64,000 nucleotides of DNA from Carboxylicivirga fragile (GCA_025499625.1 JAFMVD010000019.1:33499-97498), one strand, 5' to 3'; shown: positions 17,176 through 26,970, numbered from the stretch's first letter. Numbers and translations are program-made. The notes: generated from the sequence alone by a model not told the origin.

Positions 17176-19593
17176 ATGAGATTATATTTTATTTTACCTA
17201 TCCTGTTGGTATTTATTACCATGCCTTTCAATCAAAGTATTAAAGCTCAAGCTGCTCCACCAGAGCCTATGTGCAGCCTTAAAGGACTTGTAATGGCCGA
17301 AGGCGAACCTTTGCCATTTGCCACAGTATCTATTAACAATACCACCTTAGGATCGGCAACCGATCTGGAAGGAAGCTTCGAATTTGAATACATTCCCGAA
17401 GGTGAATTCACTGTTAAAGCCCAGGCAATGGGTTATAAACCTGTTGAAAAAATAGTCACCTTCAAAAATGGCAAATTACAAAACATTAATTTCACGCTTG
17501 AAACAGATGTACTTGGCCTTGAACAAGTAGTGGTAACCGCCGACAGAAACGAGCGCAAAAGAACTGAAGCCTCTGTAATAGTTAATACACTTACGCCAAG
17601 GTTGCTTGAAAACTCGCAATCTGTATCTGTAGGTGAAGGACTTAACTTTGTACCTGGACTGCGTTTGGAAAACAATTGTCAGAACTGTGGATTTACCCAA
17701 GTTCGAATGAATGGTATGGATGGCGCACATTCTCAAGTACTGATTAATAACCGGGCTATTTTCAGCAATCTAGCAGGTGTTTACGGCTTGGAATTAATTC
17801 CGGCAAGTATGATCGAACGCATTGAAGTGGTTCGTGGTGGCGGTTCTGCACTTTATGGAAGTAATGCTGTAGCCGGCACCATCAACCTTATTACAAAAGA
17901 TCCAATGTCGAATGCCTACGATATTAGTACACAATACAGTTCGGTAGGTGCAGGCACAGATGGAAAAACAGCGGGTGATTATACATTAAACATGAATACT
18001 ACTATTGTTAGTGAGGATAAAAAAACGGGCTTAGCACTTTTTGGTTTTTACCGCGATAAAGATCCCTATGATGCCAACGACGATGGGTTTTCTGAAATTG
18101 CTAAAATTGAAAACTTAACCTTCGGTGGACGCCTTAATCATCGTATTGATTACCGCAATAAAATTACGCTAGATTTTATTCGTGTTAATGAAGAGCGTCG
18201 AGGTGGCAATATGTTCGAATCACCAAACCACCAGGCTGATATTTCGGAGGCCGTAGATCATAAAATAACAACAGCAGCTGTAACTTACGAACGCTTTATT
18301 GGCACAGGTAGTTTATGGTCAGTATATGGTTCTACTCAAAATGTTGACAGAGCATCGTATTACGGAGCCGAACAAAGTTTAAAGGATTACGGACAAACCG
18401 ATGGTTTAACCTATAATCTTGGAACACAATACAAATCTGATTTTGGCGATAATTCAATTGTTACTGGAATAGAGTTAGTAAACGATGTATTGGAAGATCA
18501 GAAATTAGGTTATCCTGATTACGAAAAACCTATTTATGGAGAAGATGGTACAAGGATTGAAGGTTTTGAACATGTGCCTAACACAACCATTACCGATCAG
18601 AAAAAATCAGTATACGGTGTATTTGCTCAGTATGATCGTCAAATTGGTAAAGTGAAAGCTTCGCTTGGTGCCCGTTTCGATCGTTATGAAATTACAGATT
18701 TAGATCATAAAGAAGGAAACAACTCTGGAAATGTATTAAGCCCTCGTGTAAATGTACTTTGGGATGTAATGCCTGCCTTACAATGGCGTGTTAGCTATTC
18801 GCAAGGATATAGAGCACCACAGGTGTTTGACGAAGATTTACACATTGAAACATCTGGTTCGAGAAAAGTTATTCACGCAAATGCACCTGATCTGAAACAA
18901 GAAACCAGCCATAGTTACATGACTTCTTTTGATTTTAATAAAAAGGCAGGTGCTTGGAATTTAGGATTCTTGGCTGAAGGATTTTATACTAAACTAGATG
19001 ATGCCTTCGCTTCTACTCCCGAATTTGATGAAGAAACTCAGGTAACAACCTATATTCGTTCTAATGCCAACAATGGTGCGACGGTACAAGGTGTAAATCT
19101 TGAAGCAACAGCTTCGCCCAACAATAAGATCTACCTTAAAGCTGGTTACACCAATCAGCGTAGTACTTATGGCGATGCTCAGGAACTTGGCGAAAAGGAT
19201 TTTCTAAGAACTCCTAACGACTATGGTTTCTTTTCAATCGACTACGATGTTGTTCCAAAACTTTGTTTAATAGCTACAGGTACATATACGGGTAAAATGA
19301 AAATTGCTTACTATGGCGAAAACTTCAAGCCCGAGGATAATATTATTGAAGACGAAGAAGGTGTAAGAGGTGCCGTTCGTACTACTCCTACTTTTTTCGA
19401 TCTGGGTTTAAAAGCCGAATATGAGTTTAAACTAGCAGGTTTGCCATTTAAAGCCTTTGGTGGAGTAAAAAACATTTTTAACTCTTACCAAAGTGATTTT
19501 GATGAAGGAATCAATCGTGATCCAGCTTATATGTACGGGCCAACCAACCCACGCACAGTATATTTTGGTCTGAAGTTGAGTAACATATTCTAA
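17176..19593 (+). CDS. TonB-dependent receptor with carboxypeptidase-like N-terminal domain
   Basis: 805 residues: signal peptide (1-24), carboxypeptidase-regulatory-like domain (about 33-110), plug (about 125-240) and a 22-strand-type barrel ending in GLKLSNIF. The plug has IERIEVVRGGGSALYGSNAV, the standard receptor motif, and an unusual CxxC (C168/C171, NNCQNCGFTQVRMNG). It imports a ligand across the outer membrane using TonB energy. The substrate is unknown. The His-rich neighbour and the inverted repeat upstream favour a metal or metal complex such as zinc or haem. A strong terminator follows. Confidence 0.93.
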   Translation: MRLYFILPILLVFITMPFNQSIKAQAAPPEPMCSLKGLVMAEGEPLPFATVSINNTTLGSATDLEGSFEFEYIPEGEFTVKAQAMGYKPVEKIVTFKNGKLQNINFTLETDVLGLEQVVVTADRNERKRTEASVIVNTLTPRLLENSQSVSVGEGLNFVPGLRLENNCQNCGFTQVRMNGMDGAHSQVLINNRAIFSNLAGVYGLELIPASMIERIEVVRGGGSALYGSNAVAGTINLITKDPMSNAYDISTQYSSVGAGTDGKTAGDYTLNMNTTIVSEDKKTGLALFGFYRDKDPYDANDDGFSEIAKIENLTFGGRLNHRIDYRNKITLDFIRVNEERRGGNMFESPNHQADISEAVDHKITTAAVTYERFIGTGSLWSVYGSTQNVDRASYYGAEQSLKDYGQTDGLTYNLGTQYKSDFGDNSIVTGIELVNDVLEDQKLGYPDYEKPIYGEDGTRIEGFEHVPNTTITDQKKSVYGVFAQYDRQIGKVKASLGARFDRYEITDLDHKEGNNSGNVLSPRVNVLWDVMPALQWRVSYSQGYRAPQVFDEDLHIETSGSRKVIHANAPDLKQETSHSYMTSFDFNKKAGAWNLGFLAEGFYTKLDDAFASTPEFDEETQVTTYIRSNANNGATVQGVNLEATASPNNKIYLKAGYTNQRSTYGDAQELGEKDFLRTPNDYGFFSIDYDVVPKLCLIATGTYTGKMKIAYYGENFKPEDNIIEDEEGVRGAVRTTPTFFDLGLKAEYEFKLAGLPFKAFGGVKNIFNSYQSDFDEGINRDPAYMYGPTNPRTVYFGLKLSNIF

Positions 19594-19604
19594 AAAATAA
19601 TAAT

Positions 19605-19645
19605 AAAGCGTGTTTGATTGTTTATTTACATCAAACACGCTTTTT
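19605..19645. terminator. Intrinsic terminator after the TonB receptor
   Basis: AAAGCGTGTTTGAT (19605-19618) pairs with ATCAAACACGCTTT (19630-19643), followed by TTTTT. The A-run on the left lets it also serve the opposing gene that ends at 19665. Confidence 0.9.
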
Positions 19646-19664
19646 CTTTTATCCCTTTCTAATT

Positions 19665-20078
19665 TTAATCAATCTGTATAAAATCATCCTGACTTTGTGA
19701 ATATTCATCCAAGTCAACACCTAAAAAAATAGATGCACCAGTAATAGTACTAAAAATATCCACCTTTTTCTGAAAGAAAGGATCTTGTTTAATAATCAGT
19801 GAAAGTGCTGTAGAATGAGGATCATCCGCAAGAATTGCCCACTGCAGTGAAGTCATCTTCAAAAACTCTTTTAGTTCTAACACATAAGTATCAAGCTGAG
19901 TACTATTAATTATTATTCTAGATTGTCGTATATCCGAGAACGTTTTACTTATGGTTTTAAACTCAGATTCCTGCATCTGACGAGTTACAATTTTCTCCAA
20001 ATCCTCCAGCGAAATATCTCCATAAAATATTTCATATAGAATCTCGTTGCGCTCGTCAATTTTAAATTTTGCAATCAT
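19665..20078 (-). CDS. Hypothetical protein, possible SpoIIAA/STAS-like fold
   Basis: 137 residues, acidic, no signal peptide or membrane segment. The opening MIAKFKIDERNEILYEIFYG, then DISLEDLEKIV, alternates beta and alpha as in SpoIIAA-like (STAS/SEC14) proteins of Bacteroidota. I am not sure of the family. Single gene; 86 bp separate it from the next gene on the same strand. Confidence 0.7.
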   Translation of the reverse strand: MIAKFKIDERNEILYEIFYGDISLEDLEKIVTRQMQESEFKTISKTFSDIRQSRIIINSTQLDTYVLELKEFLKMTSLQWAILADDPHSTALSLIIKQDPFFQKKVDIFSTITGASIFLGVDLDEYSQSQDDFIQID

Positions 20079-20164
20079 AATAAGTCCATTTACCTATAAG
20101 TCAACTAATCTCTTTCTGATAAAAACAGAGTTCTATTACCCTAACAGAAAAAATAAAGGACGGT

Positions 20165-21040
20165 TCATAATTTGTCTTTAAAAGCTAACTCTGCTTTCTT
20201 ATAACCCAATTGAATCACTTCCGCTGCCTTATCAAACTCAAGCGTTCCGCAAGCGTTACGTGCTATTACAATTTCCACATCCGGTGGATAAGCAGCAATC
20301 TTCTGCCGCGCGATAGTGCTTTGCATGGCATCAAAAGCGCGATCAGCAACATCGTACATGCCCCAGTTTTGATTTTTCTCTTCATTTGACGTTTTTTGTT
20401 TTGTTGAGAAAAAACGCATCAAACTTTGTTGAAACGATGGCACCTCCACTTCTTTCCGAGCCGATAAATTTTTAAGCATTTCTTTATCATTACTAAACTC
20501 GCCTCCTAAATTTACAGCAATGGTTAAATCTGTTTCATCTTTAAAAGTTGGAGCAATAGGTACAGGATTTAGAACTCCTCCATCAACCAATTTTGTTCCT
20601 TTATAATCAACAGGTGTAAAAAACAAAGGCAAGGAAACAGAAGCACGAATGGCATCAAACAAGGAACCAGAGTTTATCCATACTTCTTTCTCAGTAACAA
20701 TATCGGCTGCCACAGCAGTATAAGGAATGGCCAAATCCTCAATTTGAACATCACCTAAAAGTTTAATCAAGGTCTGTATGATTTTATCTCCTTTAAAAAA
20801 GCCACCACTCCCCCACGATATATCTAATAAATCTGCTATATCCAATTTTGATATGCCGCGCATCCATTCTTCTAATTCGTCCATTTTACCAGCTGCGTAT
20901 ACACCTCCAATGAGCGAGCCAATAGAACATCCAGCTATTGATTTTATCGCGTAGCCATGTTCTTCTAACCAACGAATTACACCAATGTGTGCCAAACCTC
21001 TTGCTCCTCCACTACCAAGTACTAACGAAACAGTCTTCAT
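20165..21040 (-). CDS. Patatin-like phospholipase (RssA type)
   Basis: A 291-residue cytoplasmic serine hydrolase. It has the oxyanion loop GSGGARG (9-15), nucleophile elbow GCSIG with S39, and the dyad Asp in VDGG (D153). It probably cleaves an acyl ester of a phospholipid. The ATG at 21040 begins right before the family core and has AAGAAAG upstream; a TTG at 21058 would add six residues. It follows the helical protein gene by 23 bp and is probably cotranscribed with it. Confidence 0.92.
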   Translation of the reverse strand: MKTVSLVLGSGGARGLAHIGVIRWLEEHGYAIKSIAGCSIGSLIGGVYAAGKMDELEEWMRGISKLDIADLLDISWGSGGFFKGDKIIQTLIKLLGDVQIEDLAIPYTAVAADIVTEKEVWINSGSLFDAIRASVSLPLFFTPVDYKGTKLVDGGVLNPVPIAPTFKDETDLTIAVNLGGEFSNDKEMLKNLSARKEVEVPSFQQSLMRFFSTKQKTSNEEKNQNWGMYDVADRAFDAMQSTIARQKIAAYPPDVEIVIARNACGTLEFDKAAEVIQLGYKKAELAFKDKL

Positions 21041-21063
21041 AATATAGTCTTTCTTCAAATGAT

Positions 21064-21495
21064 TTATTTATCGGAGTTAATCAAACCTAATCGTATTTTC
21101 AATTGATTCAATTTTTCAAGATCAACTTGTCGATTAAATGAATAAGTCTGATAGTTGGATGCGGCTTCATCAAAACATCCCTGAGCGAAACTCAAGTTTT
21201 GAACGGCTTCATCATCTTTTTTCATACCCAAACAAAGCTCCCCCGCTACTAAAAAGTAACGGCCTAAAGTATCCCAATAATCCGCAGATAAAGTCTTCTC
21301 TTCAAAGGCATCCTTTAATCCTTCAAAGTCCATTTCCAGAAACTCTGTATATGAAACACCCAATACCTTATCGCAACCATCCGTAAGCATATCATAGGCT
21401 ATATCCAATTTATCTTCTTTTAATAAACCAAGCAAAGCAGCAATCATTTTAGCAATCTGCTCAATTATCCGAAGTATAAAATCACGTTGATACAT
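21064..21495 (-). CDS. Hypothetical all-helical protein
   Basis: 143 residues. It begins MYQRDFILRIIEQIAKMIA and is predicted helical throughout, with TPR-like spacing in its C-terminal half. It has no export signal or catalytic motif. Similar short proteins beginning with a YxRDFxLRxIE motif occur in several phyla without known function. Located 23 bp upstream of the patatin gene on the same strand, so it may assist or be coexpressed with the lipase. Confidence 0.78.
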   Translation of the reverse strand: MYQRDFILRIIEQIAKMIAALLGLLKEDKLDIAYDMLTDGCDKVLGVSYTEFLEMDFEGLKDAFEEKTLSADYWDTLGRYFLVAGELCLGMKKDDEAVQNLSFAQGCFDEAASNYQTYSFNRQVDLEKLNQLKIRLGLINSDK

Positions 21496-21692
21496 AGTAA
21501 ATATTTATAAATCATATTTGTCCTATTTTAGACTGTAAAATAATACTTTTAGTTAGGAGATAAAACAAATGATATGACGAATGTTAGTAAAGAGTTTAGC
21601 TTAAAGCTGTATTTTGCGTTTTGAAAACCACATATTCATTCTTTAGTGTTGAATGATATAAAAAAATACGAGCGAATTAAAATTATAAACTC

Positions 21693-23306
21693 ATGAAACG
21701 AAATCACTTCTACGCATTAATAATAAGCTTACTAATGCCATTGACTGCTATTGGGCAGAGTGTATTTGATCAAGTGAACGATCCTTTCTTTGGAGAATCA
21801 TGTACCAGTATAATGGTTAGTAAAGGAGCATCTACAGATGGCTCCGTTATTACTAGTCACACTTGCGATGGTCGCTACCGTACCTGGTTAAACCTCGAAA
21901 AGGGTGAAACCTTTGAAAACGATACAACCACTCCTATTTACAAAGGTTTGCTAAAGACTGAAAACCGTTGGGATCAGCGAAAAGTTAAAGTAGTTGGTAA
22001 CATACCTCAGGCAAAACAAACCTACACGTTCTTAAATGTAGCCTATCCATGTTTGAATGAAAAGCAACTGGCCATGGGCGAAACTACCATTGTTGGCCCT
22101 AAGGAATTGGTGAATGAAGATGGCTTATTTTTAATTGAAGAATTAGAACGCATAGCACTACAACGTTGCACCACTGCTCGCGATGCCATTAAATTAATCG
22201 GCGAATTAATTAAAGAGCATGGTTATGGCGATTGGGGCGAATGCATTACCATTGCTGATAAAAAAGAAGTTTGGCAATTGGAGATATTTGGCGAAGGTCC
22301 TGATAACATTGGAGGCGTATGGGCTGCGCAACGCATCCCGGAAGGACATGTAGGCGTATCGGCTAACATTTCGCGTATTGGCGAATTAAACCTCAAAGAC
22401 AAGGATCACTTTATGGCTTCTGATAATGTTTTTAAAGTAGCCAAAAAATTAGAGCGTTGGGATGGCAAGGAGCCATTCAAATTCTGGAAAGCCTATGGTA
22501 AGGTTGAGAAGCCATTTAAAATTCGTGAATTCTTTATTTTAAATGCTTTGGCACCTTCCTTAGAGTTGGATTTTGAAGCTGACGAACTGCCTTTCTCGGT
22601 TAAGCCAGATAAAAAAGTATCGGCTCAGGATGTGATGGCTTTATATCGCGAAACCTATGAAGGAACGAAGTATGACATGACTCAGAACATTAAGATGGTG
22701 AAGAAAAAGTACGATAAAGACCGTAAAGTTATCGGTCAGGATACCATCATATCACCAATAGCACAACCATGGCCATCAGGTAACCTGCGTAACACTTTGA
22801 ATTATATAGATAGTACTACTGTAGAATTTCAACGTACGGTTGCTGTATCATGGTGTTCATACTCATTTATTACTCAATTGCGCGATTGGTTACCTGACGA
22901 AGTGGGTGGTGTGGCTTGGTTCTCGTTTGACAATCCTGGGCAATCTCCACGCATTCCGATTTATGCCGGCTCAACTGAATTACCTGAAAGCTTTAACTTT
23001 TGTGGTCAGAAGCGCTATCGCGAAGATGCTGCTATCTGGAACTATCGTAAGGCCAATAAATTGGCAACTATTGCTTGGCAGCAGACACGTGAAAAGCACA
23101 TGTATGAGGTAGCCTATTTCGAAGAAAAAGGTTTTACAGACAGTGAATCTTTAGAGCTTGCCATCAAGAAACTAATTGATGAAGGTAAAAAGGAAGAAGC
23201 TCAAAAAATGTTGAACCATTACACCAAAGATTTTACTGGTGCTACAATGCTACGTTGGAAAGAATTAGAAGAAGCCTACTGGACCAAATTTGGTTTAGGT
23301 TTCTAA
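21693..23306 (+). CDS. C69 family peptidase (dipeptidase)
   Basis: A 537-residue exported peptidase. After a signal peptide (1-21) and short pro-segment comes the C69 start, ESCTSIMVSKGASTDGS. The Cys in this motif should become the N-terminal nucleophile after processing. Family members are Ntn-type dipeptidases acting on a broad range of dipeptides. DWGECITIADKKEVWQLEIF also matches the family. Probably periplasmic, for peptide nutrition. Single gene followed by a terminator. Confidence 0.92.
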   Translation: MKRNHFYALIISLLMPLTAIGQSVFDQVNDPFFGESCTSIMVSKGASTDGSVITSHTCDGRYRTWLNLEKGETFENDTTTPIYKGLLKTENRWDQRKVKVVGNIPQAKQTYTFLNVAYPCLNEKQLAMGETTIVGPKELVNEDGLFLIEELERIALQRCTTARDAIKLIGELIKEHGYGDWGECITIADKKEVWQLEIFGEGPDNIGGVWAAQRIPEGHVGVSANISRIGELNLKDKDHFMASDNVFKVAKKLERWDGKEPFKFWKAYGKVEKPFKIREFFILNALAPSLELDFEADELPFSVKPDKKVSAQDVMALYRETYEGTKYDMTQNIKMVKKKYDKDRKVIGQDTIISPIAQPWPSGNLRNTLNYIDSTTVEFQRTVAVSWCSYSFITQLRDWLPDEVGGVAWFSFDNPGQSPRIPIYAGSTELPESFNFCGQKRYREDAAIWNYRKANKLATIAWQQTREKHMYEVAYFEEKGFTDSESLELAIKKLIDEGKKEEAQKMLNHYTKDFTGATMLRWKELEEAYWTKFGLGF

Positions 23307-23585
23307 AAACATAACTCGAATTAATAGTTAAGGCGTTTGGTGGAAGCATCAAGCGCCTTTTTGCTTACTATCAGGTATTCAAATTCACAAACTTAGTATA
23401 ATACCGGATTCATTCACCACCATAAGGTTTGAAATAAACAGGACAAGCAACGCAACTCTATCTCCAATCAAAAACTAATAAATAACAAAATACATTTCAA
23501 AAACCTTTCTTCATACTCATTTCAAAATTAACACCTTGCGGAATTAATAATTATACATTGCTAACTGTGAATTCTTTTTGCTTTC
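23307..23585. other. Spacer between the C69 peptidase and the R-M system
   Basis: Holds one terminator hairpin (23330-23362). The rest is A-rich with no frame or repeat that I can support. It forms one boundary of the probably acquired restriction-modification pair. Confidence 0.5.
23330..23362 (+). terminator. Terminator after the C69 peptidase
   Basis: AAGGCG (23330-23335) and CGCCTT (23354-23359), extended by weaker pairs to about 11 bp, with TTTTT after the stem. Confidence 0.7.
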
Positions 23586-23612
23586 TTTGTATGTATTTTC
23601 TACCTATATTTG
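23586..23612 (+). promoter_or_regulatory. Candidate methyltransferase promoter
   Basis: TATATTTG at 23605-23612 matches the -7 consensus. TTTG at 23586-23589 is 15 bp upstream, slightly short of the usual 17-23. It fits a start at 23644. Confidence 0.45.
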
Positions 23613-23643
23613 TAACCATTGCACAAGGTTTATTAATGTGGTT

Positions 23644-24882
23644 ATGAATAAATATCTATCTCTTTCAGAAACATCAGAACTTGTCGGAAAATCTAAAGCA
23701 ACCCTCAGAAGATGGGATAAAGAAGGGATTCTTAAGGCCGTTAGAGAACCCGTTTCAAATTATCGTGTCTATAAGAAGAAGGATGTTGAAACTTTATTGG
23801 GTAAGCTCTTTGAAGATGTTGAAGAAGAAACCATCTCAAACTTTGTTGAACCAAATCAAGATTATTCAGTACTTGAGTTGTTTGCGGGAGCAGGAGGTCT
23901 TGCTGTTGGTTTAGAAAAATCTGGTTTAAAGTGTGTTGCTTTAAATGAAATAGATAAATGGGCTTGCAATACTTTACGACAGAACAGACCAAATTGGAAC
24001 GTTTTAGAAGGTGACATTAAAGATTTTAACTTTTCGGAATATAAGAATAAAGTTGATGTAGTAACTGGCGGATTTCCTTGTCAAGCGTTTAGTTATGCTG
24101 GAAAAAAACTGGGGCTTAAAGATGCTAGAGGAACATTGTTCTATGAGTTTGCAAGAGTTGTTCAAGAAGTATCCCCAGCAATCTGTATTGGCGAAAATGT
24201 TAGAGGTTTACTTAGTCATGAAAAAGGTAAAACTTTACAGGGAATGATTTCTATTCTTGATGAAATTGGTTACAACATCGTTCCTATTCAAGTTTTAAAA
24301 GCAATAAACTATAAAGTACCCCAAAAAAGAGAGCGTCTTATTCTTGTTGGCATTAGAAAAGACATTAATGTTAAATACAAATATCCTGACCCTTATAAGA
24401 AGATATATAATCTTTCCGATGCTTTAAAAAAGGGTGAACTTTTCAATAAAAATGTTCCGAAATCGGAAGGAGCTAAATACCCAGAATCAAAAAAGAAAGT
24501 GCTTGACTTAGTTCCACCAAAAGGGTACTGGCGCGATTTACCTGTAGAGATTCAGAAGGAGTATATGGGAGGTAGTTTCTTTCTTGGTGGCGGAAAAACA
24601 GGAATGGCTCGCAGAATTGGTTGGGACGAACCTAGTTTAACCTTAACCTGTAGTCCTGCTCAAAAACAAACTGAAAGGTGTCATCCTGATGAAACACGCC
24701 CGTTTACTGTTCGTGAGTATGCAAGAGTCCAAACATTCCCCGACGAATGGAAATTTAATGGTTCTATGGCTCAACAATATAAACAAATCGGAAATGCGGT
24801 ACCTGTCAATTTGGGTAGGGAATTAGGCTATTCAATTGTAGCATTCTTAAATGATTATTACAACTCATTAAATCCTAAATAA
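23644..24882 (+). CDS. HTH-fused DNA cytosine-5 methyltransferase (type II R-M)
   Basis: 412 residues. The first 60 or so form a MerR/excisionase-like helix-turn-helix (LSETSELVGKSKATLRRWDK, then YRVYKKKDVE). A C5-methyltransferase follows: FAGAGGLAVGLEKSG (motif I), GGFPCQAFS with catalytic C146 (IV), ENVRG (VI), QKRERLILVG (VIII) and GNAVPV (X). It methylates cytosine in the site cut by the adjacent nuclease. The N-terminal HTH may bind its own promoter, as in M.SsoII-type enzymes; that is inference. The ATG at 23644 opens the HTH; a TTG at 23578 would add an implausible leader. Confidence 0.95.
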   Translation: MNKYLSLSETSELVGKSKATLRRWDKEGILKAVREPVSNYRVYKKKDVETLLGKLFEDVEEETISNFVEPNQDYSVLELFAGAGGLAVGLEKSGLKCVALNEIDKWACNTLRQNRPNWNVLEGDIKDFNFSEYKNKVDVVTGGFPCQAFSYAGKKLGLKDARGTLFYEFARVVQEVSPAICIGENVRGLLSHEKGKTLQGMISILDEIGYNIVPIQVLKAINYKVPQKRERLILVGIRKDINVKYKYPDPYKKIYNLSDALKKGELFNKNVPKSEGAKYPESKKKVLDLVPPKGYWRDLPVEIQKEYMGGSFFLGGGKTGMARRIGWDEPSLTLTCSPAQKQTERCHPDETRPFTVREYARVQTFPDEWKFNGSMAQQYKQIGNAVPVNLGRELGYSIVAFLNDYYNSLNPK

Positions 24883-25622
24883 TAACCAAAGTTATCAGAA
24901 GTAATTTGGTCAAAGATTGTTTTATCGGATTCTTCTATTGAGTTCTTAATCTCAGATATTGCAGAATCTCCTTTTTTAGTTTCTAACTTATCAATTCCTG
25001 CTAAAAAATCAGAAATTGCTAAAGGCAGTGCTTTGTATAAAGCAAAAAAAGCATCTTCTTGCCCCGTTAAAAGTGCATAAAACTGATCACCAGAAATCTT
25101 AAGAACTCTACTATGGCTATACTCTTTTCCATTAATATCTCCTGACCAGCTTTCACAAAAACTTTTCTTTGCTAATATTTGTACCCAATAACACTTTGCT
25201 TTCTTATAGGTATCAGCATAGCGTGCAAGTTTTTGGAACAAACTCTCAGCAGCACTACTATTCATTGTATTATGCTTATTTTTAATATCAGCGAATAAGG
25301 TATCATCGGTAGCTTTAATATCATATCCACTTACATTCCCGATTTCATAACCGTTAATTCCACCCAATATCTGCTCATGAAAGGTACCGATTGAATTATT
25401 AAATGATTTATCCATTTGACGCATAATTTCGTTTTTAATCACACTTTCTTCAGATAGATTATTGAACTTAGCATCAAAGGTCAGTTTAATAGTATCAATC
25501 TTGTTACTATAAAATTTTCTCTTACTTATTCCTTCTTTAGCTTTAATGTATGAGTTGTGTAGATTTTCAATACACTCCAAGAAATGTGCATCAGAGATGA
25601 AATCAACATATTTATTCGCCAT
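24858..25622 (-). CDS. Eco47II-like type II restriction endonuclease
   Basis: 254 residues. GTFHEQILGGINGYEIG, then GYDIKATD and FADIKNKHNTMNSS look like the Eco47II/Sau96I-type family, whose known members cut GGNCC. D101 and D112-x-K114 could form a PD-(D/E)xK site. The recognition site here is inferred, not shown. It converges on the methyltransferase and the two coding ends overlap by 25 bp, so they share sequence at their stops. The ATG at 25622 is chosen over a GTG at 25631. Confidence 0.85.
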   Translation of the reverse strand: MANKYVDFISDAHFLECIENLHNSYIKAKEGISKRKFYSNKIDTIKLTFDAKFNNLSEESVIKNEIMRQMDKSFNNSIGTFHEQILGGINGYEIGNVSGYDIKATDDTLFADIKNKHNTMNSSAAESLFQKLARYADTYKKAKCYWVQILAKKSFCESWSGDINGKEYSHSRVLKISGDQFYALLTGQEDAFFALYKALPLAISDFLAGIDKLETKKGDSAISEIKNSIEESDKTIFDQITSDNFGYYLGFNEL

Positions 25623-25707
25623 ATTAATCACTTTATAGTTAACACAAATGTAACCTTTCTAACTTAACACTCAATCCTATTGTTAGAAGTCCTCCAACAC
25701 CACTTAG

Positions 25708-26934
25708 TTACTTAACCTTATCTCTTTCAAGCAACTTTGGCCCAAACATCTTAATTCCAATTGCTCCAATTGGTGCAGTTACTACAATACTAAGCACCGC
25801 AATGGCTAATATTATTTGTCCTGTTTCCAAACTCACATCACCTAAGCGCCCTTCGCTAATCATGGTTAAAGGCACAGCACCAATGGCGGCTTGAACCGTT
25901 GCTTTAGGCCAATAAGCAATGCATGCAAAAATACGTTCCTTTCGATTTAGATTTGAGCCTAACAACGACAGCCATACACCAATACTTCTAGCTGTTAATC
26001 CAAGTAATAGAATCAACAAACCAACACCAACGAGCGAAGCATCCAATTGAGAAATCTGCACCTCAGTACCTATATAAACAAACAGCAGAATTTCAGCCAA
26101 AACCCATACCTTATTAAACTTCGCTGATAAACGATTGGCCAGTTTGTCGTACTTTTCAAGTATTACAAAACCAATGGCCATAATGCCCAACAATCCCGCC
26201 AACGGTAGAATATGTTTAACATTTTCCCATTCGGTAAATTCATAAAACAAAACGGCAACGATCATAAAAATGATCACCTTCTTAGTATCGCGAATATGTA
26301 CTTTTTTGAAAAACCATACTAATATAAAGCCTATTACTGCTCCCAATAAAGCTCCTAAAACGATGCCAAGCGGAACACTCCATATTAAGTAGCCATAATT
26401 AATGGCAGCACCAGAAGCAAGTCCTGTAAATACACCAAATATCGTTATCGCAAACACGTCATCCACCGATGCTCCTGCCAAAACAAGCGTAGGCACTTCC
26501 TTCTTTTTACCAAAACCTTTCTCCTTTAACTCAAGCATAGCGGGCACCACAACAGCAGGCGAAACTGCTGCAATAATAAACCCTAACATACCGCCTTCGA
26601 TAAATGTGAAACCAAGCAAATAATGTGCGATTAGCATAACAATCACGCCTTCGAGTATGCCGGGAATAAAACTCATGTTTATGGCTGGTCGCCCCACTTT
26701 ATGCAGAGTCTTTTTATTGATACCGAGGCCTGCCCTTATAAGAATTACGATTAAAGCGACAGTCTTAAATTCTTTTAGCATTAGGCTTACTTCGGAGTTT
26801 ACCAAGTTAAACACACTTGGCCCCAACAATACGCCAGTTAGAATCATACCTAATATTCCAGGTAATCGAAGCAAAGTAAAGGCATAGTTTAGCAATAAGG
26901 CCAGCAGAATAAGAATAACAAAATCAAGTAACAT
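25708..26934 (-). CDS. Cation:proton antiporter (CPA1 family)
   Basis: A 408-residue inner-membrane protein with about 12 hydrophobic helices. PGILGMILTGVLLGPS near the start and AGASVDDVFAITIFGVF with the paired Asp of the ion-binding helix fit Na+(K+)/H+ exchangers. It lacks the large cytoplasmic domain of some relatives. It exchanges a monovalent cation for protons. It is divergent from ligA; each has its own -7 box in the 108-bp gap. Confidence 0.92.
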   Translation of the reverse strand: MLLDFVILILLALLLNYAFTLLRLPGILGMILTGVLLGPSVFNLVNSEVSLMLKEFKTVALIVILIRAGLGINKKTLHKVGRPAINMSFIPGILEGVIVMLIAHYLLGFTFIEGGMLGFIIAAVSPAVVVPAMLELKEKGFGKKKEVPTLVLAGASVDDVFAITIFGVFTGLASGAAINYGYLIWSVPLGIVLGALLGAVIGFILVWFFKKVHIRDTKKVIIFMIVAVLFYEFTEWENVKHILPLAGLLGIMAIGFVILEKYDKLANRLSAKFNKVWVLAEILLFVYIGTEVQISQLDASLVGVGLLILLLGLTARSIGVWLSLLGSNLNRKERIFACIAYWPKATVQAAIGAVPLTMISEGRLGDVSLETGQIILAIAVLSIVVTAPIGAIGIKMFGPKLLERDKVK

Positions 26935-26962
26935 GTATAGGCTATTAGAATATCGTAAAACT

Positions 26963-26970
26963 CAAAGATA
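26963..26970 (-). promoter_or_regulatory. -7 box (TATCTTTG) for the antiporter gene
   Basis: TATCTTTG on the minus strand, 28 bp before the ATG. No clear -33 TTG. Confidence 0.42.

Noticed and set aside
23578..23643. Longer N-terminus for the methyltransferase starting at a TTG
   Set aside because: The extension is Cys/Tyr-rich without family match, and the candidate -7 box lies inside it; the ATG at 23644 opens the HTH domain.
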